Assembly (NCBI RefSeq): GCF_900104415.1
Contig: NZ_FMXR01000006.1
Coordinates: forward strand, 186,001-250,000
DNA from: Eubacterium oxidoreducens
Lineage (GTDB): Bacteria; Bacillota; Clostridia; Lachnospirales; Lachnospiraceae
DNA: 64,000 nucleotides
Direction: 5' to 3'
The position numbers and the translations under genes are program-made. The notes beneath the pieces were generated by a model. It was not told the origin of the DNA and searched no databases. It worked only from the letters and a program-made list of their open reading frames with translations. Numbering within the stretch: the stretch's first letter is position 1; every line of letters starts with the position of its first letter. This document shows positions 50,432 to 59,983 of the stretch, one piece after another.

Positions 50432-51450
50432 GATTCTCTCCCTCCCAGAAGCTGTTTTACAATCTTTTGCGAATTGAAGCGTTCGATATCTTCTGGCACA
50501 TTTTGTCCATTCGTAACAAAGGAAATAGGTGCTCCCGTATACAAACAAACATTCAAAAGATTACCAAAACGATTTGTTTCATCCAGCTTCGTAAATATTA
50601 AATCAAAATCACAGATCTGTGCATAAGAATCTGCAATATCGAGCAAATCACTATATTTAGTTGTCGCACTCAAAACCAAATATACCGTTTTATCGTAAGC
50701 CGTAGATGTTTTGGATATAAGACGTCTCACATCATCTTTTTGTTCTTTTGCTTTATGTGAAAATCCAGCTGTATCTACGAGCACTGCATCATAATCGGTC
50801 AGTTGTTCAAGTGCATCATTCACCTCTTCCGGCGAGTATACAACCTGTAATGGAGCATCCAAAATATTAGCGTATGTATGAAGCTGCTCCGCCGCTGCGA
50901 TTCGATAGGTATCAGCTGTTAGAAACGCAACCTTTTTGCCACTCTCAACTTTTAATTTCGAAGCAACTTTAGCAATTGTAGTTGTTTTTCCGACACCGGT
51001 CGGACCAACAAAGAAATATACCTTTGGATGTTTTCCTTCTAAATTGATTCCTTCATTTTGCCCGAATTTCAAAATAATTTTTTGATAAATATTAGAAAGC
51101 ATAACATCCATACTGCTTGAACTTCGCAATACGCCATCCATTTCATCTAAGATTTGATTTGCATATTTTTCATCAACCTCATTTTCCAGAAGAACCTTAT
51201 AAACCATCTTCATAACACGTAGGCTTTCCTGATTACGCGAAGGTCTTGTCGGCACCGATTGTTCTTCCTTCATCTGTTCATCCAAAGAGTTTTTGACATT
51301 CTCAAGACGACTGTCAAGGTCTCGTTTTGTTTTTTCCGATTTCTTCGCATATCTTTCAAGCGCAGACACTTGCGCTCCGTCCCCCACATTCTGTGCAAAT
51401 ATATCTTTTTGTTGCTGATTACTTCGTAAAAGCGGTTGAATCTTCTCCAT
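50401..51450 (-). CDS. flhF: FlhF, C-terminal part in the -1 frame (SRP-type GTPase)
   Basis: This frame holds the N and G domains of FlhF, the SRP-like GTPase that recruits the first flagellar components to the pole. G1 is FFVGPTGVGKTTTIAKVA, then KVAFLTADTYRIAAAEQL, LVDTAGFSHKAK and LIFTKLDETNRFGN. All GTPase motifs are intact. As written it would start at an ATG at 51450 with no ribosome binding site. It is more likely the continuation of the reading frame that begins at 51767, joined by a -1 shift at 51462-51468. The joined product would have 455 residues. Confidence 0.85.
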   Translation of the reverse strand: MEKIQPLLRSNQQQKDIFAQNVGDGAQVSALERYAKKSEKTKRDLDSRLENVKNSLDEQMKEEQSVPTRPSRNQESLRVMKMVYKVLLENEVDEKYANQILDEMDGVLRSSSSMDVMLSNIYQKIILKFGQNEGINLEGKHPKVYFFVGPTGVGKTTTIAKVASKLKVESGKKVAFLTADTYRIAAAEQLHTYANILDAPLQVVYSPEEVNDALEQLTDYDAVLVDTAGFSHKAKEQKDDVRRLISKTSTAYDKTVYLVLSATTKYSDLLDIADSYAQICDFDLIFTKLDETNRFGNLLNVCLYTGAPISFVTNGQNVPEDIERFNSQKIVKQLLGGRESWTRQKDSEI

Positions 51451-51767
51451 CGTGTCTGCAACTTTTTTGCCTGTGCAGAAGCTGACATTTCATGTACAGG
51501 TTGTGTCGGTAAAGGAATCTCTTCATCTGCCGCAAGATTAATCTTCTCCGGTCTTGTCTGTTCGAGCTGAAAACCCTTCGCATCTTTTGCATCATCTTGA
51601 TCTTCAATTGCTGCCGTTACTTCAAAAGATACTCCTTTGAAAATCCCTGCCAAACCTTTTGACTTTACAGCTCTAACACTCATAATAATTGCTTTTGGTC
51701 CAAGTTCCTGTTTTGCTTTTTCCTTTGCTTCTTCTTCTGTTTTCCCAAGAAATTTTTTAATCGTCAT
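51270..51767 (-). CDS. flhF: FlhF, N-terminal part in the zero frame (B domain)
   Basis: The frame opens MTIKKFLGKTEEEAKEKAKQ and continues LGPKAIIMSVRAVKS, the typical FlhF N-terminal B domain, then a linker rich in charged residues to about residue 102 (SASAQAKK). Beyond that the frame runs on for 63 codons into unrelated, low-plausibility sequence (RWRRFNRFYEVISNKKIYL) that overlaps the true GTPase frame. So without a frame change it would give a 165-residue fragment lacking the GTPase. The start has a good position right after flhA. Confidence 0.8.
   Translation of the reverse strand: MTIKKFLGKTEEEAKEKAKQELGPKAIIMSVRAVKSKGLAGIFKGVSFEVTAAIEDQDDAKDAKGFQLEQTRPEKINLAADEEIPLPTQPVHEMSASAQAKKLQTRWRRFNRFYEVISNKKIYLHRMWGTERKCLRLKDMRRNRKKQNETLTVVLRMSKTLWMNR
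51462..51468 (-). other. A AAA AAG heptamer at the flhF frame change (slippery site or indel)
   Basis: On the minus strand the zero frame reads GCA AAA AAG TTG (51470-51459). A -1 slip on A AAA AAG (51468-51462) continues GTT GCA GAC ACG ATG, exactly the frame of the GTPase part. The heptamer is the one used in E. coli dnaX and sits in the right phase. A lost A in the A6 run, by mutation or sequencing error, would look the same. I saw no ribosome-binding-site-like stimulator at the usual distance and no strong downstream hairpin. Confidence 0.6.
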
Positions 51768-53810
51768 TTAGCCGGTCACCATCCCTACAGACTGCAATTC
51801 AACATTAGATTCGATTTCGTTATAAGAAACGACGATAAGGTCTCGAAAATAGTCTTCAGTCATTTTTTTAAAATATAATCGAACAATCGGTGATGTCACA
51901 ATAATCGGCATCTTACCGATGTTTTCTAGCTTGGCAATTTCATTTTCCACAGAAGATATGATTGCCTTTGATCGTTCCGGATCCAGTGTCAGATAAGCTC
52001 CTTGTTCTGTCTGTTTCACGGAATTCATAATATCCTGCTCAACTTTCGGATCTAGTGTCACAACACTGGTCGTTTCATTCGCAGGAAAATATTTTGCAGA
52101 GATTGCAGGCGCCAAAGCCTGTCTTACATACTCTGTCAAAACATCAGTATCTCTAGTTGTTGCCGCATGATCTGCCAATGTCTCAAAAATCGTCAAAAGA
52201 TCACGAATCGACAAATCTTCTTTTAACATATTTTGAAGTACTTTTTGAACTTCACCAAGTCCTAGAAGTTTTGGTATAAGTTCATCCACCAGTACCGGAT
52301 TGGTCTCTTTGAGATTATCTACAAGATTTTGAACATCCTGTCTTGTAAGCAACTCAGAAATATGAGATCTAACAACTTCCGTCAAATGAGTTGCAATAAT
52401 TGACGGAGGGTCTACTACCGTATAACCAAGCGTTTCCGCTCGTTCTCTTTGCGATTCCGTAATCCAGATCGCAGGCAGGTGGAACGATGGTTCAAATGTC
52501 GGAATACCATTAATCTCTTCTTCTACATATCCAGGATTCATTGCCATATAATGGTCAAATAAAATTTCACCTTCTGTCACCTGAACGCCTTTAATCTTAA
52601 TTATATATTGATTCGGATTAAGTTGGATATTATCACGCAGACGAATGATTGGTACAACGGTACCAAGTTCAAGTGCAATCTGTCTTCGAATCATTACAAC
52701 ACGATCCAGCAAATCTCCTCCTTGATTGACATCCGCAAGCGGAATAATTCCATAACCAAACTCAAGCTCGATCGGATCAACGGATAACAATGATACCACA
52801 TTCTCGGGTTTTCGAATTTCTTCTGCCTCTGTTTCAGCAGTTTCCACCTCTTCTTCGATTGCTTCAATTCCAAGATCCTTTTCGACTTTTCTCGCAACAA
52901 CTATAAATACAACTCCCAATGGAACAAAAAGCACAATGGAAAGCGGTGTCACAATTCCCAGCAAACACAATGTTGCGCCTACAATATAAAGCACCTTTGG
53001 CACTCCAAACAACTGACTTATTAAAGTCGTTCCAAAATCAGCTTCTTTTGATCCCTTGGTTACAAGAATACCTGTTGAAAGCGAAATTAACAGCGACGGA
53101 ATCTGCGAAACCAATCCATCACCAATTGTCAAAAGCCCATAGGTATTAAGCGCTTCTTGAATTTCCGTTCCACCCATTACACCGGTTATAATTCCACCTA
53201 TCAAATTGATAAAGGTGATAATCAGTCCGGCCATGGCATCTCCCTTTACATACTTCGTAGCACCGTCCATAGCGCCAAAGAAGCTGGATTCTTTTTGAAT
53301 CTTGGCTCTTTGCTGTTTGGCTTCTTCATCTGTAATTGCACCGGTATTCAAATCCGCGTCAATAGCCATCTGTTTACCGGGCATCGCATCAAGTGTAAAT
53401 CTAGCTGTTACCTCAGCAACACGTTCAGAACCTTTATTAATAACCAAGAACTGAATAATTAGCAAAATAACGAAAATAATTGCTCCTACAATCAGACTAG
53501 AGCCACCAACAAATTGACCAAACGTTGTTACAACATTTCCCGGGTTTCCCGTTGTAAGAATCAATCTGGTAGATGATACATTTAACGAAATACGATAAAT
53601 CGTTGTAAACAAAAGCAAGGTCGGGAAAAAGGACATGTCCAAAACTTCTTGCACAAATAATGAATTGAATAAAATTGCAAGTGCTAACGCAATATTAAAC
53701 GCCAGCATCACATCTAGAAGTAACGAAGGGATAGGTATAATAAAGAATAATACAGCAGCTAAAAGAAATGCACCAATTCCTATATCGGCTTTTTTCAATC
53801 CACCTGGCAT
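51768..53810 (-). CDS. flhA: Flagellar type III export gate protein FlhA
   Basis: Largest membrane protein of the flagellar export gate. The 680-residue product has about eight N-terminal membrane helices (1-320), with the FHIPEP signature region RFTLDAMPGKQMAIDADLN around 137-155, and a C-terminal cytosolic domain (about 340-680) that docks chaperone-substrate complexes (ATHLTEVVRSHISELLTRQDV). GAGGAGGGG precedes the ATG. Downstream flhF begins one base after the flhA stop. Confidence 0.97.
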   Translation of the reverse strand: MPGGLKKADIGIGAFLLAAVLFFIIPIPSLLLDVMLAFNIALALAILFNSLFVQEVLDMSFFPTLLLFTTIYRISLNVSSTRLILTTGNPGNVVTTFGQFVGGSSLIVGAIIFVILLIIQFLVINKGSERVAEVTARFTLDAMPGKQMAIDADLNTGAITDEEAKQQRAKIQKESSFFGAMDGATKYVKGDAMAGLIITFINLIGGIITGVMGGTEIQEALNTYGLLTIGDGLVSQIPSLLISLSTGILVTKGSKEADFGTTLISQLFGVPKVLYIVGATLCLLGIVTPLSIVLFVPLGVVFIVVARKVEKDLGIEAIEEEVETAETEAEEIRKPENVVSLLSVDPIELEFGYGIIPLADVNQGGDLLDRVVMIRRQIALELGTVVPIIRLRDNIQLNPNQYIIKIKGVQVTEGEILFDHYMAMNPGYVEEEINGIPTFEPSFHLPAIWITESQRERAETLGYTVVDPPSIIATHLTEVVRSHISELLTRQDVQNLVDNLKETNPVLVDELIPKLLGLGEVQKVLQNMLKEDLSIRDLLTIFETLADHAATTRDTDVLTEYVRQALAPAISAKYFPANETTSVVTLDPKVEQDIMNSVKQTEQGAYLTLDPERSKAIISSVENEIAKLENIGKMPIIVTSPIVRLYFKKMTEDYFRDLIVVSYNEIESNVELQSVGMVTG

Positions 53811-53838
53811 ACCTTCCCCTCCTCTCTTAATTCTCTAC

Positions 53839-54984
53839 TTAAATTCTATTCTTTGTTTTATAAATCACCGCAAGTATCTCTGCCACTGCCTGATACAACT
53901 CAGGAGGAATCTCCGCTCCAATTTCAACATTTGTATAAAGCATTCTTGCAAGTGGTTTATTTTCCACAATATCAACCTTATTTTCTTTTGCTATTTCCTT
54001 GATTTTCATTGCCAGATATTCTTCTCCCTTGGCAACGACTATCGGAGCTTTCGAAACAGCATCATCATACTTTAATGCAACTGCAATATGCGTCGGATTG
54101 GTGATAATAACATCTGCAGAAGGAACATCGCTCATCATACGTCTTTGCGAAGCCTCACGCATTCTCTGGCGCTGTCGGCCTTTGATCTGCGGATCTCCTT
54201 CCGTATTCTTCATTTCATCCTTCACTTCCTGCTTGGTCATCTTCATATCATTATTAAACTTACGATATTCGTAAATCCAATCAACAAGACCAACAACCAG
54301 ATAAACTGCAGAAATCGCCAGTCCAGTATTAATAATAACCTGTCCAACCAAAATTACAGCTTGTTCTAGTTCAATATCATAAAGCAGAAAAATCTGATTA
54401 ATCTGCCCTTTTAATACTGCATATGCTACAAGTGCAATAACTCCCAGTTTCAATATTGATTTCAAAAGTTCAAACAAGGAATCCTTTGAAACAATTTTCT
54501 TAATACCATTTGCCGGATTAAACTTTTTTAAATCCGGTTTTAAGGGCTTTGTCGTAAACAAAATCCCCTTCATCATAAACACATTTATTCCAACCGCAAC
54601 CGCAACTCCCATTCCAAAAAAAGGAAGAGAAATTACGATAATTTTAAGACATGCCTCGGATGCCAAAAGATTCGTACTTTTATAAGTAAAACCTCCGTGA
54701 TTATCAACCAAAAGATCCGGTATTTTATTGTAAAAATAACTAAACAAATTAAGCAAGCCATTTGCAACATAAGCCATAAACAGTTTCATTACCAAAAACA
54801 GACCTAAAAGTTCCACGGCTGATGTTAATTCTTTACTTTTTGCAACTTTTCCATCTTTCCGGGCATCATCCAGCTTTTTTTGAGTCGCCGGCTCCGTCTT
54901 CTCACCGCCGGGTCCTTCTTTTGCAAATCGCTGAAGGTCATATGCCAATAACGGAATATAATTCTCCCTTGTCTCTATCTCCAT
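53839..54984 (-). CDS. flhB: Flagellar export switch protein FlhB
   Basis: Switches export from hook to filament substrates. I prefer the ATG at 54984 (MEIETRENYIPLLAYDLQRF, 381 residues) with AGGGA upstream; a longer start within fliR is possible. The motif KTEPATQKKLDDARKDGKV comes before four membrane helices. The autocleavage site NPTH is at about 296-299 in DVIITNPTHIAVAL. The C-terminal FlhBCC domain follows. The order fliR-flhB-flhA is standard. Confidence 0.96.
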   Translation of the reverse strand: MEIETRENYIPLLAYDLQRFAKEGPGGEKTEPATQKKLDDARKDGKVAKSKELTSAVELLGLFLVMKLFMAYVANGLLNLFSYFYNKIPDLLVDNHGGFTYKSTNLLASEACLKIIVISLPFFGMGVAVAVGINVFMMKGILFTTKPLKPDLKKFNPANGIKKIVSKDSLFELLKSILKLGVIALVAYAVLKGQINQIFLLYDIELEQAVILVGQVIINTGLAISAVYLVVGLVDWIYEYRKFNNDMKMTKQEVKDEMKNTEGDPQIKGRQRQRMREASQRRMMSDVPSADVIITNPTHIAVALKYDDAVSKAPIVVAKGEEYLAMKIKEIAKENKVDIVENKPLARMLYTNVEIGAEIPPELYQAVAEILAVIYKTKNRI

Positions 54985-54997
54985 AATATTCCCTGCG

Positions 54998-55777
54998 TCA
55001 GTACATCGATTTAATAAACATAACAATCATCTGTTTTATCTCTGTATTTATATACGATGCAATATAAGGTAATAAAAATATCGTTAAAAACATTGTCGCA
55101 AGTCCGGCCAAAAGTTTTATCTGGATGCCGACAGAAAACATATTCATCTGCGGTGATACTTTTGCCATTATTCCTAAAATACAATTCATTACCATTACCA
55201 CCGCAAAAACCGGAAGCATAATTCGAAATCCAATTGACATAAGATCCGTCATATATCGGATCAAAGCAGTGAGTAAATTATCCCACTCAAAGCTTGCTGC
55301 GCCAATCGGAATTAATGTGTAAGACTCCGAAAAAGCAGCAATCAGATATCCAATCAAATCGCTTACCAGCAATAACAAAAGTACAAAATAATTGTATAAC
55401 ATTCCGGAAATCGTGACTGTCATTCTAGTAGACGGATCATACTCCGTTGCCATCGCCAGACCAATCTCCGTATCAATCATATGACCTGCAAATAAAACAA
55501 TAGAATTACACAAATTTGCCGCAAATCCAATCAGCAATCCGGTAATTCCTTCCTTTACTACAAGTACAGAATATCCAAACATGCCTGCATAATCAATCTC
55601 CGTTGACGGAACAACATTATACAAAACAATGGTAAAAAACAGTGCGAATCCTGCCTTTATCCTTGTTGGAACGTTTGTCTGCCCCAAAAGTGGAGCAACC
55701 GCCACAAACATAGATACTCGTACTAGAATTAATACAAAATATTGAATTTCTTCGAGTGTGAATGAGTAGTTAACCAT
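54998..55777 (-). CDS. fliR: Flagellar export gate protein FliR
   Basis: Integral membrane part of the FliP5-FliQ4-FliR1 export gate. The 259 residues hold about six hydrophobic segments with the family motifs APLLGQTNVPTRIKAGFALF near the N-terminus and GITGLLIGFAANL near 85. It starts nine bases after fliQ and is followed by flhB. Confidence 0.95.
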   Translation of the reverse strand: MVNYSFTLEEIQYFVLILVRVSMFVAVAPLLGQTNVPTRIKAGFALFFTIVLYNVVPSTEIDYAGMFGYSVLVVKEGITGLLIGFAANLCNSIVLFAGHMIDTEIGLAMATEYDPSTRMTVTISGMLYNYFVLLLLLVSDLIGYLIAAFSESYTLIPIGAASFEWDNLLTALIRYMTDLMSIGFRIMLPVFAVVMVMNCILGIMAKVSPQMNMFSVGIQIKLLAGLATMFLTIFLLPYIASYINTEIKQMIVMFIKSMY

Positions 55778-55785
55778 AAATCATC

Positions 55786-56058
55786 TTATCTTAAATACAC
55801 GCTAAAATTTTGCCATAGGTCCGTCATAAACGTTGTAATGTGATTTAAAATGAACGATCCAAATATCATAATACTGGCAAAAACAGCAATAATCTTAGGT
55901 ACGAACGTAAGAGTCTGTTCCTGAATCGATGTTACTGTCTGAAATATACTTACAACCAGTCCAACCACAAGTGAAACAAGAAGTGGCGGAGCCGCAGCTA
56001 TAATAATTGTATAAATAGCTTCTCTTGCTATGTCAAGCACCTGGGCTTCTGTAATCAT
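55786..56058 (-). CDS. fliQ: Flagellar export gate protein FliQ
   Basis: Small membrane part of the export gate with two helices. The start at 56058 (MITEAQVLDIAREAIYTI) follows AGAGGTG at good spacing and gives 90 residues, the usual length; a GTG three codons earlier is less likely. Motifs: PPLLVSLVVGLVVSIFQTVT and IQEQTLTFVPKI. Confidence 0.96.
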   Translation of the reverse strand: MITEAQVLDIAREAIYTIIIAAAPPLLVSLVVGLVVSIFQTVTSIQEQTLTFVPKIIAVFASIMIFGSFILNHITTFMTDLWQNFSVYLR

Positions 56059-56107
56059 TTCTTTCACCTCTCATAAATCCGGACAGAAATACAAACTCTC
56101 TGCCCGG

Positions 56108-56971
56108 TTAATAGAACGTCTTAACAAGATTCCCTATCACAAGATTCCATCCGTCTGCCAATATAAACAATAAAATCTTAAACGGCATCGAAATGGTCGT
56201 TGGCGGTAGCATCATCATTCCCATCGACATAAGAATAGACGAAACCACCATATCAATGATAATAAACGGAATATAAATCAAAAATCCTATGATAAATGCA
56301 GTTCTAAGCTCACTAACTATAAAGCTTGGAATCAAAACTGTAACTGAAATATCATCTAAATTTTCCGGATCATAAGTGACATCTGCGATTTCACAAAACA
56401 TCTTCAAATCTTTCGCCTGCGTTTGTTCATACATAAATTCGCGAAGCGGCTGCATTCCTATCTCAAAAGCCTCTTCTTGCGTAATTTCTCCCGCATCAAG
56501 CGGTTTAATAGCCTCCTCATTTATCTGGCTGAATATCGGTGCCATGATGAATAAGGTTAAAAATAACGCAAGCCCAATCAAAACCTGATTGGGCGGCGCG
56601 GTTTGCGTACCAATCGCCGAACGCACAAAATGTAAAACAATGATAATCCTCGTAAAAGAGGTAAGCATAATCAAGATAGACGGAGCAAGCGAAATCACTG
56701 TTAACACAAGCAGGATTCTAATTGCCCCCGACAAACTGCCACTATCGTTGTTATATACAATTGAAATTCCATTGTTTAAATCATCTGACGCATCCGCTGC
56801 ACCACTCGTAGAGTCCACCTGCAAATCCTGTAAAGCATCCGCAGCAGCGGCTGCATCAGATTCAGTGGCGTAAGCATGTGTTGGCGAAAATGCAAAAGCA
56901 ATTGTCAAAACCAGTACAAATATTGCAAAAACAACTGATGCACTACAATAAAACTTTTTTATCTTATTCAT
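56108..56971 (-). CDS. fliP: Flagellar export gate protein FliP
   Basis: Membrane core of the export gate. The 287-residue product has a cleavable signal peptide (about 1-35) and a low-complexity Ala/Asp-rich stretch (36-75) before the FliP domain. Signatures: [20 protein letters not shown], then [19 protein letters not shown], and [19 protein letters not shown] near the C-terminus. AGGAAA precedes the ATG. It lies between fliO and fliQ. Confidence 0.96.
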   Translation of the reverse strand: MNKIKKFYCSASVVFAIFVLVLTIAFAFSPTHAYATESDAAAAADALQDLQVDSTSGAADASDDLNNGISIVYNNDSGSLSGAIRILLVLTVISLAPSILIMLTSFTRIIIVLHFVRSAIGTQTAPPNQVLIGLALFLTLFIMAPIFSQINEEAIKPLDAGEITQEEAFEIGMQPLREFMYEQTQAKDLKMFCEIADVTYDPENLDDISVTVLIPSFIVSELRTAFIIGFLIYIPFIIIDMVVSSILMSMGMMMLPPTTISMPFKILLFILADGWNLVIGNLVKTFY

Positions 56972-56975
56972 TTTC

Positions 56976-57359
56976 CTATTTTTTCGGCAACGTATCTTTG
57001 AATTTAGCCATTACCTCATTAAGTGTTTTACCAAAAGCAGTATTACCAGTGTTCTTAGAGCGCTTTAAGGCCTCTCCCTCTTCTTTCGTAATCTGCCCTA
57101 GCATTGATACGTTATCTTTCGAAAGAGCAATCACATAATATTCATCAACAACTTGCACAATCTGAATATACTTATTATTTCCTATTTTCATCGCTTCAAT
57201 CACTTGAATATGACTTCCTGCAATCCTACCTTTTTGGTAATTGGCAAGTAACTTTGTTGTCACAACCGTAATCACAAGCACAAAAACAAAAATCACAAGT
57301 ACTTCAATCAACTGCACCGCCGAATTTTGCGTTGCTCCTAAAAATATCAAATTATCCAA
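56976..57359 (-). CDS. fliO: Flagellar biosynthesis protein FliO/FliZ
   Basis: Membrane protein that helps FliP assemble. The 127-residue product has one helix (about 18-40, [19 protein letters not shown]) and a cytosolic domain with [20 protein letters not shown] and [13 protein letters not shown], typical of FliO. The start is a TTG at 57359 overlapping the cheY stop by eight bases; later starts would cut the helix. Fits its place between cheY and fliP. Confidence 0.85.
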   Translation of the reverse strand: MDNLIFLGATQNSAVQLIEVLVIFVFVLVITVVTTKLLANYQKGRIAGSHIQVIEAMKIGNNKYIQIVQVVDEYYVIALSKDNVSMLGQITKEEGEALKRSKNTGNTAFGKTLNEVMAKFKDTLPKK

Positions 57360-57714
57360 TTACTTTTTTTACAGCCTCAAGAACACGGTCAGCCTGGAAT
57401 GGTTTTACGATAAAATCTTTCGCACCTGACTGGATTGCTTCGATAACCATTGCCTGCTGTCCCATAGCAGAACACATAATAATGCTTGCTCCCGCATCTG
57501 ATTCTTTAATCTTCTTCAACGCCTGAATGCCATCCATTTCCGGCATTGTAATATCCATAAGAACAAGATCCGGTTTTGTCTCAGCGTACTTCTCAACAGC
57601 TTTTGCACCGTTTTCAGCTTCTCCCGCAATCTCATAGCCATTCTTTGTAAGAATGTCCTTAATCATCATTCTCATAAATGCTGCATCATCACAAATCAAA
57701 ACACTTTTTGCCAT
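57352..57714 (-). CDS. cheY: Chemotaxis response regulator CheY
   Basis: Single-domain response regulator that binds the motor switch when phosphorylated by CheA. The 120 residues have D9/D10 (ICDD), phospho-acceptor D54 (VLMDITMPEMDG), the conserved Ser in IIMCSAMG (about 83) and Lys in FIVKPF (about 105). GAGGAG precedes the ATG. It lies between fliY and fliO, as in B. subtilis. A short AATGAC/GTCATT repeat is in the gap before it (57761-57776). Confidence 0.95.
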   Translation of the reverse strand: MAKSVLICDDAAFMRMMIKDILTKNGYEIAGEAENGAKAVEKYAETKPDLVLMDITMPEMDGIQALKKIKESDAGASIIMCSAMGQQAMVIEAIQSGAKDFIVKPFQADRVLEAVKKVIG

Positions 57715-57781
57715 AGTTTCTTCTCCTCTATAATTTAGTATGCATATTGAATTTATCTCAAATGACTTACGTCATTATTGA

Positions 57782-58966
57782 TCACTCTGTTACAATTTCG
57801 GTAATTCTCACACCGAAACTTTCTTCAATTACTACCACTTCGCCTTTTGCTACATATTTACCATTAACCAAAATATCAATCGGCTCACCGGCAATTTTAT
57901 TTAATTCTATAATAGTACCCGGCGCAAAATCAAGTATCTCCTGAATTGATTTTGTTGTTCGCCCAAGCTCAACAGTTACATCGAGTGGTACATCCATAAT
58001 CAAATCAATATTCTCCGGCTGAACGAAATTATTTGCCGCCGGATTAAATGCGCCAAATTGTGCCGGCTGAACCGTAACCGGTTGCTGATACATCATCTGC
58101 GACATATCCGGCTGCATCATAGGCATTCCCATAGGTTGTGCACCCGGTGCCGGTTGTGGCGGTGGCGTAGTTGCCTGTGGTTGCAGCGCCGGAGCTGGTG
58201 CCGGAGCCGGTGCCGGTTGTGGCGGTGGTGCTGGTGCTTCTTGTTCTTGCGCAGCTTCTCCACCACCTTGCATCGTATTCATAAAGCTTTCTACCATTAA
58301 TCTGGCAAATGAATATGGATACAATTGCATAATCTCACTATCAACCAAATCGCCAATCAACATCTTAAAGGAAATCTTTACAAATTTACCTGTCAAAAAC
58401 TCATCGATTGATGCTTCATCCATATCCTCAGCCAAATCAATCAAGTCCGCAATCGGCGGGCTGATATCAATTGTCTTATTCAGCATTGATGATAATGAAG
58501 TTGCGGAAGATCCCATCATCTGGTTCATCGCCTCACTGATTGCACTAAGGTGCAACTCACCGAGTTCCCCATCCGTATTGGTTCCGTCTCCTCCCATCAT
58601 CAAATCTGTAATAATTTTAACATCATTCTCTTTTAAAACCAAGAGGTTGCTTCCATCAAGTCCAACGGTATAAGCAATTCGAATAAATACACACGGTCTC
58701 TCATACTGATCTACAATATCATCCCACGTGCATTCTGTTACTACCGGCGTTGAAATCTCAACCTTGCGATTCACCAACGAAAATAGTGTCGTTGCAGCAG
58801 TTCCCATACTAATATTCGCAACTTCTCCGATAGCATCTCTATCACTCTCCGTCAAAACATTACCATCCTCCGCCGCTTCCGATGCATCAGATGCGCCGGT
58901 CGAATCTTCTGAGCCTGCTTGATTCAATAATGCATTTATTTCTTCTTGTGACAGAACTCCATCCAT
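57782..58966 (-). CDS. fliY: Motor switch protein FliY (CheC-like phosphatase fused to FliN)
   Basis: C-ring protein and CheY-P phosphatase. The 394-residue product has an N-terminal CheY-binding peptide (MDGVLSQEEINALLNQ), a CheC-like domain (about 30-235) with two active motifs (DAIGEVANISMGTAATTLF and LSAISEAMNQMMGSSATSL), a Pro/Gln/Ala-rich linker (about 240-300) and a FliN/SpoA domain (about 310-390; LDVTVELGRTTKSIQEIL). AGGGA precedes the ATG. It starts three bases after fliM. The long Pro-rich linker is a notable variation. Confidence 0.95.
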   Translation of the reverse strand: MDGVLSQEEINALLNQAGSEDSTGASDASEAAEDGNVLTESDRDAIGEVANISMGTAATTLFSLVNRKVEISTPVVTECTWDDIVDQYERPCVFIRIAYTVGLDGSNLLVLKENDVKIITDLMMGGDGTNTDGELGELHLSAISEAMNQMMGSSATSLSSMLNKTIDISPPIADLIDLAEDMDEASIDEFLTGKFVKISFKMLIGDLVDSEIMQLYPYSFARLMVESFMNTMQGGGEAAQEQEAPAPPPQPAPAPAPAPALQPQATTPPPQPAPGAQPMGMPMMQPDMSQMMYQQPVTVQPAQFGAFNPAANNFVQPENIDLIMDVPLDVTVELGRTTKSIQEILDFAPGTIIELNKIAGEPIDILVNGKYVAKGEVVVIEESFGVRITEIVTE

Positions 58967-58969
58967 TCC

Positions 58970-59950
58970 CTACTGCTCCTCTCTGATGATCGATGTAACA
59001 CGTACAGCATAATCCTTTTGGGCTGTTCCCGGAAGTGCTTTAAATTTACGGATATTTCCAACATATACATCCATTTCATCATTAACTTTAGAATCTAGTC
59101 GAATAATATCACCAACTTGCAGGCCAACAAAATCGCTGACAGATATCACGCTTTTCCCAAGAACCGCTTTTAGCGGAACCGGTGCTTTATTCAGCATACC
59201 CTCAATTTCGGCCTTATAAGTATCATTTTCTCCATTTTGCATCGTTGAATACCAAAACTTAGTATTCAACTTATCAATAACATCTTCCAAAGTGATAAAC
59301 GGCAAACATACATTCATAAGTCCGTCAACATCACCAATCTTGATGTCAATTGTCACAATCGCAATCATTTCATTCGGTGAAATAAACTGCGCGAACTGAG
59401 AATTCGTTTCAATTCGCTCCAACCTTGGATGAATCTCCACAACATTTTCCCAAGGTTCCTCCAACAAATTCACACACGCGACCATAATTCTTTCAATTAT
59501 GAGCATCTCAATTTCCGAAAAATCACGACTTTTTTCCAAAGGTTTTCCGGTTCCGCCAAGCATTCTGTCGACCATCGCAAATCCTAAATTGTCGGCAAGT
59601 TCAATAATAATAGTTCCGTTTAACGGTTCCATATTTACCACGCCCAGTATTACCGGATTAGAAAGTGCATTCGAAAATTCAGAATACGTAACTGCTTCCG
59701 AATTCATCACTTCCACCTGAACATTCTTACGCAAATAAACAGGCAGGTTTGTCGAAAGCAATCTTCCATAATGCTCAAAAATATTTTCCAATGTTCGAAG
59801 GTGCTCCTTTGAGAACTTCGCCGGTCTTGCAAAATCATAATTTTTTGCCTGTTTCTCGCCCGATTCTTTCATTTCATCCACATCAAGTTCTCCACTTGAA
59901 AGAGCTTGAAGTAAATTATCTATCTCATTTTGCGATAAAACTTCACCCAC
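58970..59950 (-). CDS. fliM: Motor switch protein FliM
   Basis: Middle ring of the flagellar switch. The 326-residue product has the CheY-P-binding peptide LSQNEIDNLLQAL at the N-terminus, a CheC-like core without phosphatase motifs (about 45-230, with FDFARP-like NYDFARPAKFS), and a C-terminal SpoA domain (about 250-320; VGDIIRLDSKVNDEMDVYVG). The start is GTG at 59950 with GGTGGTGAG upstream. It follows fliL. Confidence 0.96.
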   Translation of the reverse strand: MGEVLSQNEIDNLLQALSSGELDVDEMKESGEKQAKNYDFARPAKFSKEHLRTLENIFEHYGRLLSTNLPVYLRKNVQVEVMNSEAVTYSEFSNALSNPVILGVVNMEPLNGTIIIELADNLGFAMVDRMLGGTGKPLEKSRDFSEIEMLIIERIMVACVNLLEEPWENVVEIHPRLERIETNSQFAQFISPNEMIAIVTIDIKIGDVDGLMNVCLPFITLEDVIDKLNTKFWYSTMQNGENDTYKAEIEGMLNKAPVPLKAVLGKSVISVSDFVGLQVGDIIRLDSKVNDEMDVYVGNIRKFKALPGTAQKDYAVRVTSIIREEQ

Positions 59951-59983
59951 GAATTCTCACCACCTTTCCCTTATCTACTCACT

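Noticed and set aside
51270-51460. A genuine overlapping gene at the end of the zero-frame flhF fragment
   Set aside because: The residues after the A6 run are rich in Trp/Arg/Lys and look like out-of-frame sequence; the GTPase frame explains the region.
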